Of a DNA stretch of 64,000 nucleotides, positions 52,089 to 61,589 are shown piece by piece. A program made the translations under genes and the position numbers. The notes under the pieces are model-generated. The model saw nothing but the letters and a program-made list of their open reading frames with translations. It ran no database searches and was not told the origin of the DNA. This DNA is from Lachnospiraceae bacterium (GTDB lineage Bacteria; Bacillota; Clostridia; Lachnospirales; Lachnospiraceae). Location: assembly GCA_910576125.1 (NCBI GenBank), contig CAJTHM010000001.1, positions 124,001 to 188,000 of the forward strand. The letters are read 5' to 3'. Position 1 is the first letter of the stretch; each line of letters starts with the position of its first letter.

Positions 52089-53240
52089 TTACCAGAGATT
52101 GCGGTACAGCTGCTCCACATCTGCCTGCGTGATTTCTCTCTGTGTGTTCTGAGGGCTGCCGCTTTCCATGGCATCGTGAGCCATCTTTTCAATCGCTCCG
52201 AAAAATTGCCCTTTGTTGATTCCGTATGCTTCTAATGTAGGTGTCTCCAACTCGTCTACAAGTTTCATGGCTGCGCCCAGGAATTTCCCGCCTGCCTCCT
52301 GATCAGAATCAGCGTTTTCAGCCACACCGACAGCGCGTCCCAGCTCCGCGAATCTTCCATAAGCTCCCTCCAGTGCAAAGCCAAGGCACTCTTTCATCAG
52401 CATCGCGTTGGAAAGCCCATGGGCCACATGGAACAAAGCCCCAATCGGCCGACTCATGCCGTGAATCAGAGTAACACTTGCATTATTGAACGCAATGCCT
52501 GCTTCAAGAGCTGCTATCGACATCTGCACTCTGGCTTCCTCATTCTGCCCGTCATGGAATGCGATTGGCAGATATCTGAATATTCTCTTCACCGCCGACA
52601 GGGCAAAGGTATCTGACATCGCCTGGGCTTTTCTGGACGTGTAGGCCTCCACCGCATGGCAAAGGGCATCCAGACCTGTAGCTGCCGTTATCTTAGGCGG
52701 CGCTGTCATGGTGAACTGCGGATCGATAATTGCCAGTTGGGGCATCAGCACCTTTCCCTTCAACAGCATTTTGATATCTTTTTTGGTATCTGTGATAATC
52801 GTGAACTGAGTCGCTTCCGATCCCGTGCCAGCCGTAGTAGGAATCGCAACAATAGGAGGCATCTCCACATTGATTTCTTTTCCCATGTAATCGGATATAC
52901 TCCCGCCGTGGGCAACCAGCGAAGCAATCGCTTTCATGGAGTCGATGGGGCTTCCTCCGCCCAGCGCAATCAGAAAATCACAGTTTTCGGCCTTGTACCG
53001 GGCAAGCCCTGCATCGACCATCTGATCGGTGGGCTCTCCCGTGATTTCAGAATAAATGGAGTACGCAATTCCCTGATTCTTCAGGGCTGTCTCCACTTTC
53101 TCACAATTTCCAAGCTCAATCATGACTTTATCCGTAACAATCAACGCTTTCTTCCCAAAATGGGACAGTGTATTCTCTGCCATATCCAAAGCTCCGGCAC
53201 CGTTTATAATCTGGCCCGGTACGATAAATTCTCTTGCCAT
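52089..53240 (-). CDS. Iron-containing alcohol dehydrogenase
   Basis: The protein has 383 residues and is NAD(P)-dependent. The GGGSPIDSMKAIA and PTTAGTGSEAT blocks bind the cofactor. Metal ligands fit Asp in the LAIIDPQF region, His in DALCHAVEAY, His in LIHGMSRPIG and His in HVAHGLSNAML. It lies between iolB and the kinase gene. It could reduce an aldehyde formed during inositol breakdown, such as malonate semialdehyde, but this is inference from position. Confidence 0.92.
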   Translation of the reverse strand: MAREFIVPGQIINGAGALDMAENTLSHFGKKALIVTDKVMIELGNCEKVETALKNQGIAYSIYSEITGEPTDQMVDAGLARYKAENCDFLIALGGGSPIDSMKAIASLVAHGGSISDYMGKEINVEMPPIVAIPTTAGTGSEATQFTIITDTKKDIKMLLKGKVLMPQLAIIDPQFTMTAPPKITAATGLDALCHAVEAYTSRKAQAMSDTFALSAVKRIFRYLPIAFHDGQNEEARVQMSIAALEAGIAFNNASVTLIHGMSRPIGALFHVAHGLSNAMLMKECLGFALEGAYGRFAELGRAVGVAENADSDQEAGGKFLGAAMKLVDELETPTLEAYGINKGQFFGAIEKMAHDAMESGSPQNTQREITQADVEQLYRNLW

Positions 53241-53280
53241 TTTCTCTCCTTATCAAATTATAAAAAATCCTGACATAGTT

Positions 53281-54066
53281 TTAAAACTCTGCATCATGCA
53301 TCCAGACATACTTCTCATCCTCACAGCGGTCTGTCTGCAGCCACGGGTTTCCATCCAGATGACGAATCATCCAGCAGGTATACATCCGGAATCCCGGCGC
53401 GACTGCCTGGGGATGGAGCTGTCCTCCGGGAATTGCCGAAAAGCTGTTATTGACGCTTTTGAATACCTGATCTCCCACAAAGCTTGCGCCGAAACCTTCC
53501 GGCCTGTCAAACTTGAACAGGTAAGTCTCCGGCTGGGGATGTCTGTGCGGCAGATACCCTGACCAGTTTCCTCTGTCATTCAGCACCTCCCCAAGCACCA
53601 TATTCGATTCCGGGCAAATCTCATGGTCAAAAATAGTGTTCACCCTGCGTTTTGCCACATTTCCGAATTTCCCTACGCCGGAATACCCCCATGGCGCATC
53701 CTCCGGCGCGTAGAGCCGACTTTCGAAAGGACGCTCATTTTTCGTGCACTGAAGCAAAATCTCCGTTTCCTCCTTGGCAGTCACCTTTATCTTTTTTGCG
53801 CTGCTGACATGCAGACACCATGGACCTTCGGTAAATACGTCTTTTCTGGAAACCGTGCTTTGGTTTCCCTCCCATTCGCAGGTGATTTTTCCCGAAAGGA
53901 GAAGCACTGCAATCTCCTCTCCTTCCCGGCAGAACTCTCTGGATTCATTCTGCTTCATCTGATAGACACGGATGTCCATCATCATCTCTTTGTAATCATT
54001 ATCATAGGTTGTAAGAACCATTTCCCCTGTCTCGTCAAATACAGGATATCCAAAAACTTTGCTCAT
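53281..54066 (-). CDS. iolB: 5-deoxy-glucuronate isomerase
   Basis: Converts 5-deoxyglucuronate to 2-deoxy-5-keto-gluconate in inositol breakdown. The 261-residue double-cupin protein has the metal-binding stretch SGYLPHRHPQPETYLFKF and the family end (FSAIPGGQLHPQAVAPGFRMYTCWMIRHLDGNPW in parts, ending WMHDAEF). GGAGA precedes the ATG. It follows iolD by 32 bases. Confidence 0.95.
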   Translation of the reverse strand: MSKVFGYPVFDETGEMVLTTYDNDYKEMMMDIRVYQMKQNESREFCREGEEIAVLLLSGKITCEWEGNQSTVSRKDVFTEGPWCLHVSSAKKIKVTAKEETEILLQCTKNERPFESRLYAPEDAPWGYSGVGKFGNVAKRRVNTIFDHEICPESNMVLGEVLNDRGNWSGYLPHRHPQPETYLFKFDRPEGFGASFVGDQVFKSVNNSFSAIPGGQLHPQAVAPGFRMYTCWMIRHLDGNPWLQTDRCEDEKYVWMHDAEF

Positions 54067-54098
54067 ACTTTTCTCCTATTCCGGTTCAGCCTCTTCCT

Positions 54099-56030
54099 TT
54101 AATATGCTCTGGACTCGCTTCTTCCTTTCAGAACCCCTTCACAGGCTTCCCTTACCGACGCTTTTTTAGAAGTCGTCGCAATGCCCACATTCCACCACGA
54201 TTCATAGCCGTCCGTCATTGTCTTCGGAAGCACTTTCAAGTCGAACAGACACGCCACGGTCCGGGTCTTCGCGTCTTCCAGTGCCGCAACCAGTTCTTCG
54301 ATGGTTCTGCAGGTATAAGATTTCAGTCCGTAACCCTCCGCCACCTTCGCATAGTTTACCGGAATCAAATTGCCAGTGGGCTTCTTGCCGTCCGTATAGC
54401 GAAACTCTGTGGCAAGGCTTCCGATGCCATGGTTCATCTCCAGATTGTTGATGCATCCAAAACCACAGTTATCAAATACCAGAATATTTACTTTCTGTTT
54501 CTCCTGCATGATAGTCATGATCTCGCTGTGGAGCATCTGGAAACTGGCATCGCCTACCACGCAATATACTTCCGTATCCGGCTCGGCAAACTTGACGCCC
54601 AGAGTGGCCGCCACTTCATATCCCATACAGGAATATCCGTACTCCGCATGATAGCCGCCCCTCTTGTCCGTAGTCCACATCCTCTGCATACAGCTGGGAA
54701 GGGAACCACCCGCGGTAATAATCACAGCATCCCGATCAATCGTTCTGCGGATTGCTGCGAGGGCTGCAGTCTGGGTAATCTTTCCCTCAGTCAGCCTTAC
54801 GAACTCGGGGATGGTCCGGGGATCCCTCGCCTTAATCACAGGCTCGAAATCATCCCCTGTATAGGCAATACCGGATAAGCGCTCCATCTCCTCATCCCAG
54901 GCTTTCTTCGCCTCTTCGATTTCCGTAGTGTAGGCAGACCGATATCCTCTTTCGCGGAGCTTGTCTGCCAGAGCCTTTACCGTTGCCTTTGCATCGCCAA
55001 CTGCCTTTACCGCATCCATTTTATAGGCATGGAATCTGCAATTATTGATGGAGACAAACTTCACATTCTTATTTTGGAAAAGATGCTTAGAACTCGTGGT
55101 GAAATCGGACATACGGGAACCAATGGAAATGACCACATCCGCATCCTTTCCAATGACATTGGATGCATAAGTTCCTGTCACGCCGATACCGCCAAGGCAA
55201 TACGGATGACTGGATACACATGCGCTCTTCCCTGCCTGCGTCTCGCCAAAAGGAATGCCGAATTCTTCACAGAACTTCTCCACCTCTTCCCCGGCATCGG
55301 AATAACGAACACCGCCGCCTACGATGACCAGAGGTTTCTTTGCCCCCGCAATTACCTGCGCCGCATCCTCCAGCTCTTCTTCCACCGCAACCGGTCTGGT
55401 AATCCGGTGCACCCTCTTGGCAAAGAAGTATTCCGGATAGTTAAAGGATTCTCCTTCCACGTCCTGCGGAAGCGCGATGCAGCATGCCCCGGTCTCTGCA
55501 GGATCCGTAAGAACTCTCATCGAATTGATCAGCGCTGTCATCACCATCTCCGGCCTCGCGATGCGATCCCAGTACTTACAGACAGGTCTGAAAGCATCAT
55601 TGGTGGACACTGCCAGAGAATAGCTCTGCTCCAGCTGCTGCAGCACCGGATCCGGCTGTCTGGAAGCAAAGGTATCCGCCGGGAATACCAAAAGGGGGAT
55701 ATTATTCACGGTAGCGGTTGCACATGCCGTCACCATATTGGCTGCACCAGGTCCCACCGAAGAAGAGCATGCGATGATTTTTCTCCGCTGATTCTGCTTT
55801 GCGAATGCAATCGCCGCGTGACACATTCCCTGCTCGTTCCTTCCCTGCATGACCCGCAGCCCGCCAGGTTCGCTGTCCAATGCTTCCCCAAGCCCCACTG
55901 CTATGCCGTGTCCGAATATCGTAAAAAACCCTTCCACGAACTTGGTCTCTTTTCCATCCACGGAAACATACTGGTTATCCAAAAACTTTACAATCGCCTG
56001 CGCGGTTGTCATTCTGATTGTCTCTGCCAT
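54099..56030 (-). CDS. iolD: 3D-(3,5/4)-trihydroxycyclohexane-1,2-dione hydrolase
   Basis: Opens the inositol ring using thiamine diphosphate. The 643-residue protein has the three-part TPP enzyme layout: N-terminal MTTAQAIVKFLDNQY and GHGIAVGLGEAL, a central domain (KKPLVIVGGGVRYSDAGEEV), and a C-terminal TPP-binding motif GDASFQMLHSEIMTIMQEKQKVNILVFDNCGFGCINN in parts (GDG/N type with a GDA start). It follows iolC by 18 bases. Confidence 0.96.
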   Translation of the reverse strand: MAETIRMTTAQAIVKFLDNQYVSVDGKETKFVEGFFTIFGHGIAVGLGEALDSEPGGLRVMQGRNEQGMCHAAIAFAKQNQRRKIIACSSSVGPGAANMVTACATATVNNIPLLVFPADTFASRQPDPVLQQLEQSYSLAVSTNDAFRPVCKYWDRIARPEMVMTALINSMRVLTDPAETGACCIALPQDVEGESFNYPEYFFAKRVHRITRPVAVEEELEDAAQVIAGAKKPLVIVGGGVRYSDAGEEVEKFCEEFGIPFGETQAGKSACVSSHPYCLGGIGVTGTYASNVIGKDADVVISIGSRMSDFTTSSKHLFQNKNVKFVSINNCRFHAYKMDAVKAVGDAKATVKALADKLRERGYRSAYTTEIEEAKKAWDEEMERLSGIAYTGDDFEPVIKARDPRTIPEFVRLTEGKITQTAALAAIRRTIDRDAVIITAGGSLPSCMQRMWTTDKRGGYHAEYGYSCMGYEVAATLGVKFAEPDTEVYCVVGDASFQMLHSEIMTIMQEKQKVNILVFDNCGFGCINNLEMNHGIGSLATEFRYTDGKKPTGNLIPVNYAKVAEGYGLKSYTCRTIEELVAALEDAKTRTVACLFDLKVLPKTMTDGYESWWNVGIATTSKKASVREACEGVLKGRSESRAY

Positions 56031-56048
56031 TTTCTGCTCCTTTCTCTC

Positions 56049-57083
56049 CTAAACCCTGGCTATCATTTCGCCGAATTTCTCTTTTTCTTCTTTTATAAAT
56101 GCCGTCACCTCTTCCGAATCCGGTAGGGAATCCGAACAGTTATTGCTGCGTACCATCATGGACGCTTCCGCAGAGCCAAATTCCAGACAATCGATAATCT
56201 CCCATCCCTGATACAGCCCGTACAGGAATCCGGATCCATAGCCATCACCGCCGCCGAATCCTTTCCTCGCCTCTACCGGGAAAGGCTTGATACTGAAGCT
56301 CTGTCCGTCACAGGTATATGCCGTAGAGCCTTTCATTCCATGTTTAATCACCACAATCTTCGCATTATGCCCCTGCCATAGCGCCGCGCTCTCCTCATCG
56401 GTCATGCCAGGTTGGATCAGCTTCTCAGTCAGGTCAAATTCTTCCCGGGAACCCATGATGATATCCGCCTCTTTTGCCACAATCGAATAGTAGATGGAGA
56501 TCTCGTCACGATTCTTCCAGTTATACTCCCTGTAATCTATGTCAAAGATTACCCTGGTATTGTTTTTCCGGGCCAGCATGACCGCTTTGATGGCCGCCTC
56601 TCTGGACGGGCTTTCTGCCAGGGCCGTTCCGGAGATAAGAATCGCTTTTGTATTTTTAATATATTCTTCATCAATATCATCCACATGGAGCTGCAGATCC
56701 GCTATACAGTTGCGGTACATCAGTATGCTGCTCTCACTGGAGGACAGCATTTCCGTGAAAGTAAGCCCCAGCTTTTCCCCGCCTGTGCATCTGGTAATAC
56801 GGGAAGTGTCGATGCCCTGCTCGTCAAAGTACTCGACTACAAAATCCCCAAACTGGTCGTCGGACACTTTGCCAAAAAAACCCGCCTTCAATCCATGCCT
56901 GGCAACGCCCACCGCAATATTTGCCGGAGAACCTCCCACAAACTTTTCAAACATGTGCACCTTCTTCAGCGGCTTGAATCCCTCTTTCACCTGATCGTTG
57001 TACGCAGGATTGAAATCAATCGCCACCCTTCCGAGGAGCACCAGATCCATTGGCCTTGATTCATCAAATTCGATTCGTTTCAT
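56049..57083 (-). CDS. iolC: 5-dehydro-2-deoxygluconokinase
   Basis: Phosphorylates 2-deoxy-5-keto-gluconate. The start is the ATG at 57083 (MKRIEFDESRPMDLVLLGRVAIDFNPAYND), with GGAGGGAG upstream, giving 344 residues. It has the PfkB pattern: KFVGGSPANIAVGVARHG near the N-terminus and the C-terminal ATP/catalytic block VEARKGFGGGDGYGSGFLYGL, where Asp in GGGDGY is the base. It overlaps the unknown 236-residue gene by 20 bases. Confidence 0.95.
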   Translation of the reverse strand: MKRIEFDESRPMDLVLLGRVAIDFNPAYNDQVKEGFKPLKKVHMFEKFVGGSPANIAVGVARHGLKAGFFGKVSDDQFGDFVVEYFDEQGIDTSRITRCTGGEKLGLTFTEMLSSSESSILMYRNCIADLQLHVDDIDEEYIKNTKAILISGTALAESPSREAAIKAVMLARKNNTRVIFDIDYREYNWKNRDEISIYYSIVAKEADIIMGSREEFDLTEKLIQPGMTDEESAALWQGHNAKIVVIKHGMKGSTAYTCDGQSFSIKPFPVEARKGFGGGDGYGSGFLYGLYQGWEIIDCLEFGSAEASMMVRSNNCSDSLPDSEEVTAFIKEEKEKFGEMIARV

Positions 57084-57774
57084 GTTCTCCCTCCATTTCC
57101 GTGACTCCCTTAATTTTTTCAATCCAGTCAAGAAGCCTTTCCGCAATCAAACCATCCAGTTCCCGATAGGGCATGAGCATTTCCTCCTCTTTCCGCCCGT
57201 CAGGGCTTTCCGGCATGAACTCCCAGGCAGGCACAAAGGAATAGTTCCGGCGGATATATTCCTTCACTTTCCGATTCATTTCCTCATCAGCGGAAAACCG
57301 ATCCTCAAACATGGGCATGATCAGGAAACCGTCCAATCCGGCCTTTTCATTGCAGGCAGCATCCCTCTCTATATACAGCTGAAAATATTCCTGTGAGGGC
57401 AGAAATGCGTGCTTTCCCGGTTGTACATACAAAACCGGATGGCTGTCGTCAAACTCCAGGACGCCTTCTATCATGCTGTTCAGAAATTTCCCATGAAAAC
57501 TGCTCTCCACGCCTGTCACATTTCCCTCCCCATCCAGATATACAAAAGAATGCTCCAGATCATAGAGGTGCTGGATGTCAAAATCATAGTAAAAAGCGTA
57601 TTCGATCGCGGTTTTGCCTTCCGGGATTTCTATAACGCGCCTGCAGGACGGGCTTTTTGCCGTCTCATGATATATCGTATATCCGATTCCCTGCAGGGCA
57701 AAAGGTTCTGCCTTATCATAGCGAAGATGCGGTACATAAGCCGCCGCCAGCTCAAAATCATTTTCATATTTCAT
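57064..57774 (-). CDS. Unknown 236-aa protein in the inositol operon
   Basis: No family was recognised with confidence. It is cytoplasmic (no signal or membrane helix), and rich in aromatic residues and Glu. The centre has IEYAFYYDFDIQHLYDLEHSFVYLD, then SSFHGKF and HPVLYVQPGKHAFLPS. This order (acidic-aromatic strand with a conserved-looking His, then H-P-V-x-Y-V-x-x-G-x-H-A) is loosely like the Vps62-type fold. It lies after the transport-gene terminator and overlaps iolC, so it is co-translated with catabolic genes. A sugar or inositol-derivative isomerase-like or accessory role is possible, without evidence. Confidence 0.7.
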   Translation of the reverse strand: MKYENDFELAAAYVPHLRYDKAEPFALQGIGYTIYHETAKSPSCRRVIEIPEGKTAIEYAFYYDFDIQHLYDLEHSFVYLDGEGNVTGVESSFHGKFLNSMIEGVLEFDDSHPVLYVQPGKHAFLPSQEYFQLYIERDAACNEKAGLDGFLIMPMFEDRFSADEEMNRKVKEYIRRNYSFVPAWEFMPESPDGRKEEEMLMPYRELDGLIAERLLDWIEKIKGVTEMEGEHETNRI

Positions 57775-57820
57775 GCTTGAACCTCTCTGCGCGCTCTGGC
57801 GCGCCTGTTATACTCCTCCC

Positions 57821-57882
57821 AAAAAGAAGAAAGGGTATCCTCCCTTCCATCTGTAAGATTGAACTTCGGATACCCGCTTTCT
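57821..57882 (-). terminator. Hairpin after the solute-binding-protein gene (attenuator)
   Basis: On the minus strand AGAAAGCGGGTATCC pairs with GGATACCCTTTCT with one bulge, followed by TCTTTTTGG. It separates the binding-protein gene from the catabolic genes and probably lets part of transcription through. The loop is large (27 bases). Confidence 0.65.
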
Positions 57883-57925
57883 TTATTTCATCTCTCCAAG
57901 ATTTGCGCTTAATCATCCAATATAA

Positions 57926-59608
57926 TTACTGAGCGTCCCAAGCGGCTGCCCTGCCATCCAGAATCTTCTGAAGGCCCGCATTTACCAGTTCACTGTAGCC
58001 AGACTCATAAGTCGATTCAAACTGATCCGTAGGACAGCAGATCACATTGTATACAAACTGAACCAGCCTGTTCTTAACATCGGGACCATATGTCTGCTCA
58101 TCCTCAGAGATAGCGCCAAGCACAGGGTAACGGTATTTGCTGCCCATCATTACCTTATAGAAATCCTGACGCCATTCGAGCGTTGTCCAAGGAGTGGCCT
58201 GATTATCATACTCTACCTGCGCCATAAGGTCATAATCATTTACCCAGTCAAAATTCAGGTTGACGATGCTGAGGTCATCAGGCGTTCCGGGATAACCTTT
58301 CTCCTGCCTCACTTCATCCTTCAGGTCAAGCGCCACGCCCTGTTCTGTCGTCTCATGGTCAGGCGTATACCGAATGTTTACAGCTACTGAAGGATCAGCC
58401 ATCCAGTTCAGATACTTCATGCAGGCATCTACCTTGCTCTCGGATGCCTTGGGAACCATAACGAACATTGCATATCTGTACTCAAAAGGCGTCCTGTAAG
58501 AGCCGTCAGGGGTGTCAAAGCAATCGATGGGCACAAAGGTCTCATGGCCTATTTCGTTGTTCAGAACCTCAAAGCTCGCATGGGGATTATAAACATCATC
58601 CAATACAAACCCGACCTTTCCATTGGAAATATCTGCCTTATATGCATCTTCTGTTGTATCGGTAGGGAATTCATTGGTAATTAATCCATCATTGTACCAC
58701 TGATTCAGCACTTTCAGGCCCTCTTTTGCCTCAGGCGCCGCTACAATATAAGCATCATCATGATACATATAAGCAGTCTTATCATCCGTAAGAGGTACAT
58801 AGGAACCTACGAATCGAATGAACATCTTCTCTGTATCGCCACGTCCGCTCATTCCCCAGGGAGTTCCAAGGCCTTTCTCCTTTACAGCGTACAGATACTC
58901 GCCAAGTTCTTCCTTGTTGGTAGGCATCTCCATATTCAGCTCGTCCAGCCAGTCTTTACGAATATAAGACATATGGCGGGCGCTTTCTGTACCCCTCTGC
59001 TTCATGACAGCAAATTTCTGGTCACCAATCATGCTGATGGGCTGTGCCTCTTCGCAGTACTTTGCAATATCAGAGCCATACTTCGCGTATGCATCGCTTA
59101 AGTCAGCCAATCCGCCATTGCTCGCGTAATTGTAGTACAGCGCCTGATCGTATGTAAATACAATATCAGGAGCCTGACCACCGGTCATCATGATGTTCAG
59201 CTGATCATCGGAACCGGATCTGGGAACAGATATGTATGTGACATTGATGTTGAACTTCTCTTTTACCTGATCCTTAATCCACTGGGTCAGCGTGTTATCC
59301 TCAGTGGTGGTGCCGGGGGCAGCATTACCTCTGTCCCATACCATCACACGGATATCGACTTCCTCCCCGAAAAGGTCGCCTGCCGCTTCCTCTCCGTCCG
59401 CTGCGTCTCCGCTGTCTGCCGCGGCATCTCCGCCTGCTGCGTCTCCGCTGTCTGCCGCGGCATCTCCGCCTGCTTCACTGCTGCCTCCCGCGCTACCGGA
59501 TTCCGGGGTGGAAGAATCACCTGAATCACCGCATGCTGCCAGTCCCATTGTCATGGTCGCTGCCATGAGAATTGCAAGAGACTTTTTGAGTAAACTCTTT
59601 TTTTGCAT
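57926..59608 (-). CDS. ABC transporter solute-binding lipoprotein (large, LplA-like)
   Basis: The protein has 560 residues. A lipoprotein signal ends in MGLAAC, followed by an Ala/Gly/Asp/Ser-rich linker with perfect 12-residue repeats (GDAAADSGDAAG, about 45-80). The binding domain begins VDIRVMVWDRGNAAPGTTTEDN and contains MTGGQAPDIVFTYDQALY. It is of the large carbohydrate-binding type that works with LplB/YtcP permeases. GGGAGG precedes the ATG. It sits between the permease genes and the inositol catabolic genes, so inositol or an inositol-containing glycan is a likely ligand. Confidence 0.9.
   Translation of the reverse strand: MQKKSLLKKSLAILMAATMTMGLAACGDSGDSSTPESGSAGGSSEAGGDAAADSGDAAGGDAAADSGDAADGEEAAGDLFGEEVDIRVMVWDRGNAAPGTTTEDNTLTQWIKDQVKEKFNINVTYISVPRSGSDDQLNIMMTGGQAPDIVFTYDQALYYNYASNGGLADLSDAYAKYGSDIAKYCEEAQPISMIGDQKFAVMKQRGTESARHMSYIRKDWLDELNMEMPTNKEELGEYLYAVKEKGLGTPWGMSGRGDTEKMFIRFVGSYVPLTDDKTAYMYHDDAYIVAAPEAKEGLKVLNQWYNDGLITNEFPTDTTEDAYKADISNGKVGFVLDDVYNPHASFEVLNNEIGHETFVPIDCFDTPDGSYRTPFEYRYAMFVMVPKASESKVDACMKYLNWMADPSVAVNIRYTPDHETTEQGVALDLKDEVRQEKGYPGTPDDLSIVNLNFDWVNDYDLMAQVEYDNQATPWTTLEWRQDFYKVMMGSKYRYPVLGAISEDEQTYGPDVKNRLVQFVYNVICCPTDQFESTYESGYSELVNAGLQKILDGRAAAWDAQ
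59403..59474 (-). repeat. Two perfect 36-bp tandem repeats in the lipoprotein linker
   Basis: The block gcgtctccgctgtctgccgc and the 16 bases after it are repeated without change at 59439. A shorter degenerate piece lies to the left. The repeat keeps frame and encodes the Ala/Asp-rich tether after the lipid anchor. Confidence 0.9.
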
Positions 59609-59676
59609 TTTTTGTTACCTCCCTAAATTTTTTTATTAAATTATCCTGTCTCAGGATAAATTAATCAGAACTGTCC

Positions 59677-60543
59677 TTAACCCTTTACTGCACCGACCAT
59701 GATGCCCTTTGTAAAAAACTTCTGAACGAAAGGATATACAATCAGCATGGGCAGCATGGAAATCACGATACTGGCCGCCTTGATATTTTCCGCCACCAGA
59801 TTACTGTTTATTCCCTCTTCCACGGATACGTTTACAGATTCAATAAACTGCTTCAGCACCATCTGTACTGTATACAGTGTAGAATCATTGATATAATACA
59901 TGACATCGTTGATACCATTCCAACGGCCTACTGCGTAGAACAGGCCCAATGTGGCGATGGTGGGATATACCAGAGGAAGCGCCACGCTTATCAGCGTCCT
60001 GAACTGGCCGCACCCATCAATCGTAGCCGCCTCATAGATGGCGGAATCAATCCCCTTGAAAGCATTGCACATGATAATCATGTTGTATGCGCTCAAAGCG
60101 CCGGGAATAATCAGCGCCCACACCTTATTGATCAGTCCGAAATCCCTGACGTTCAGATATGTGGGGATAACGCCGGGATGAAGATACATGGTCATGACAA
60201 ACAATGTCATGATAAGGCCGCCGCCAATCAGGTTCTTTTTGGAAAGCGGATAAGCAGCCAGAACTGTCATGACCAGATTTACAACGGTGGAACCCAGCAT
60301 CAGCACAATGGAATATCCAAACGCCCGGATAAAGCTACCGCTGTTGACAGCTTTTACATAAGCCTCTATATTAAAGCCCACTGGCAGGACGAACACCCGG
60401 CCTGCTGTAATAGCATCCTTGGAGCTGAAGGACATTGCGACAACCCGGAGAATGGGAACCATGGCAATACAGGTAACGACAATGAAGAACAATGTCCAGA
60501 AAAACTGGAATATTTTCTCATTTTTACTATTCAATGCATTCAT
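59677..60543 (-). CDS. Carbohydrate ABC transporter permease (LplC/YtcP type)
   Basis: The protein has 288 residues and six predicted membrane helices. The EAA loop is IYEAATIDGCGQFRTLISVALPL, which docks on an ATPase. The start overlaps the stop of the other permease gene (TAATG), so equal amounts are made. There is no ATPase gene in the operon, as usual for this class, which borrows a shared MsmK-type ATPase from elsewhere. Confidence 0.93.
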   Translation of the reverse strand: MNALNSKNEKIFQFFWTLFFIVVTCIAMVPILRVVAMSFSSKDAITAGRVFVLPVGFNIEAYVKAVNSGSFIRAFGYSIVLMLGSTVVNLVMTVLAAYPLSKKNLIGGGLIMTLFVMTMYLHPGVIPTYLNVRDFGLINKVWALIIPGALSAYNMIIMCNAFKGIDSAIYEAATIDGCGQFRTLISVALPLVYPTIATLGLFYAVGRWNGINDVMYYINDSTLYTVQMVLKQFIESVNVSVEEGINSNLVAENIKAASIVISMLPMLIVYPFVQKFFTKGIMVGAVKG

Positions 60544-61469
60544 TACATTATTCCCTCCTGTCCCATTTTCTTAATTACCGCATTTGCAGAAAGCACCAGA
60601 ATCACACCAACCACTGTCTGGAACAGGCCCACCGCCGTCGCAAAATCGAAACGTCCGGCTGCCAGGCCTACGGAATATACATAAGTACTGATAACATCGG
60701 ACGCATCCTTTACAAGCGTGTTGCCCATCATGTAAGGACGATCGAAGCTGATGTTCACAACCTTGCCGATCTGCATGATCAGAAGGACAGTAATGGTGGA
60801 GGAAATCTGGGGCAGCGTCACATGCCAGATCCTCTGAAGCCTTGTGGCTCCGTCTATGTAAGCCGCCTCACCGAGAGAAGCGTCCGTAGCCATCAGAGAT
60901 GCCAGATATACAATCAGGGAATAACCCGCCCCTTGCCAGACACCGGAAAACCAGTAGACGAAACGCCAGATACCGGAATTACTTAAGAATGCCACAGAAT
61001 TGATTCCCATTGCATTCAGGATATTGTTTACCAGACCGCTGGCTGATAACAGCTGGGTCATGATACCGGAGATGATAACCCATGACAGGAAGTTCGGCAG
61101 ATACAGCAGTGTCTGGGTGGTCTTCCGGACGGCGCTGCTCCTCAGTTCGTTCAGGAATATTGCAAGGAATATGGGAATCGGGAACCCGATAATAAGGTCG
61201 CCCAGATTCAGTATCAGGGTATTTTTCAGTGCGCTCCAGAAATCCCTGGATGAGAACACCTCATTAAAATTCGCGAATCCAACCCAGGGGCTGTCCCAGA
61301 TACCCTGAAAGATATTAAATTTTTTAAATGCAACAACTACGCCTAACATTGGTTTGTAGTTAAACAACACCATATAAATCACCGGAACCACAAGCATTGC
61401 GTACAACTGCCAGTTATTTTTCAGGTACAGCCTGGGATTCGCTTTTTGTTTTTGAGCTTTCCTTCCCAT
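60543..61469 (-). CDS. Carbohydrate ABC transporter permease (LplB type)
   Basis: The start is the ATG at 61469 (MGRKAQKQKANPR), with GAGGAGG upstream, giving 308 residues; the frame extends to 61502. Six membrane helices and the EAA loop LGEAAYIDGATRLQRIWHVTLP are seen, and the N-terminal block YLKNNWQLYAMLVVPVIYMVLFNYKPMLG in parts is typical of LplB. It is paired with the downstream permease. Confidence 0.93.
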   Translation of the reverse strand: MGRKAQKQKANPRLYLKNNWQLYAMLVVPVIYMVLFNYKPMLGVVVAFKKFNIFQGIWDSPWVGFANFNEVFSSRDFWSALKNTLILNLGDLIIGFPIPIFLAIFLNELRSSAVRKTTQTLLYLPNFLSWVIISGIMTQLLSASGLVNNILNAMGINSVAFLSNSGIWRFVYWFSGVWQGAGYSLIVYLASLMATDASLGEAAYIDGATRLQRIWHVTLPQISSTITVLLIMQIGKVVNISFDRPYMMGNTLVKDASDVISTYVYSVGLAAGRFDFATAVGLFQTVVGVILVLSANAVIKKMGQEGIM

Positions 61470-61589
61470 GTTACCTCCTCCTTCTTTTTGCCCGACTTCC
61501 ACAATAAATTTTATATTCTCTTATGCAGCTTATCCACCTGCCATTTGCTTTTTCACATGAATAACATTGCATATTTTGCGTTTTATACA

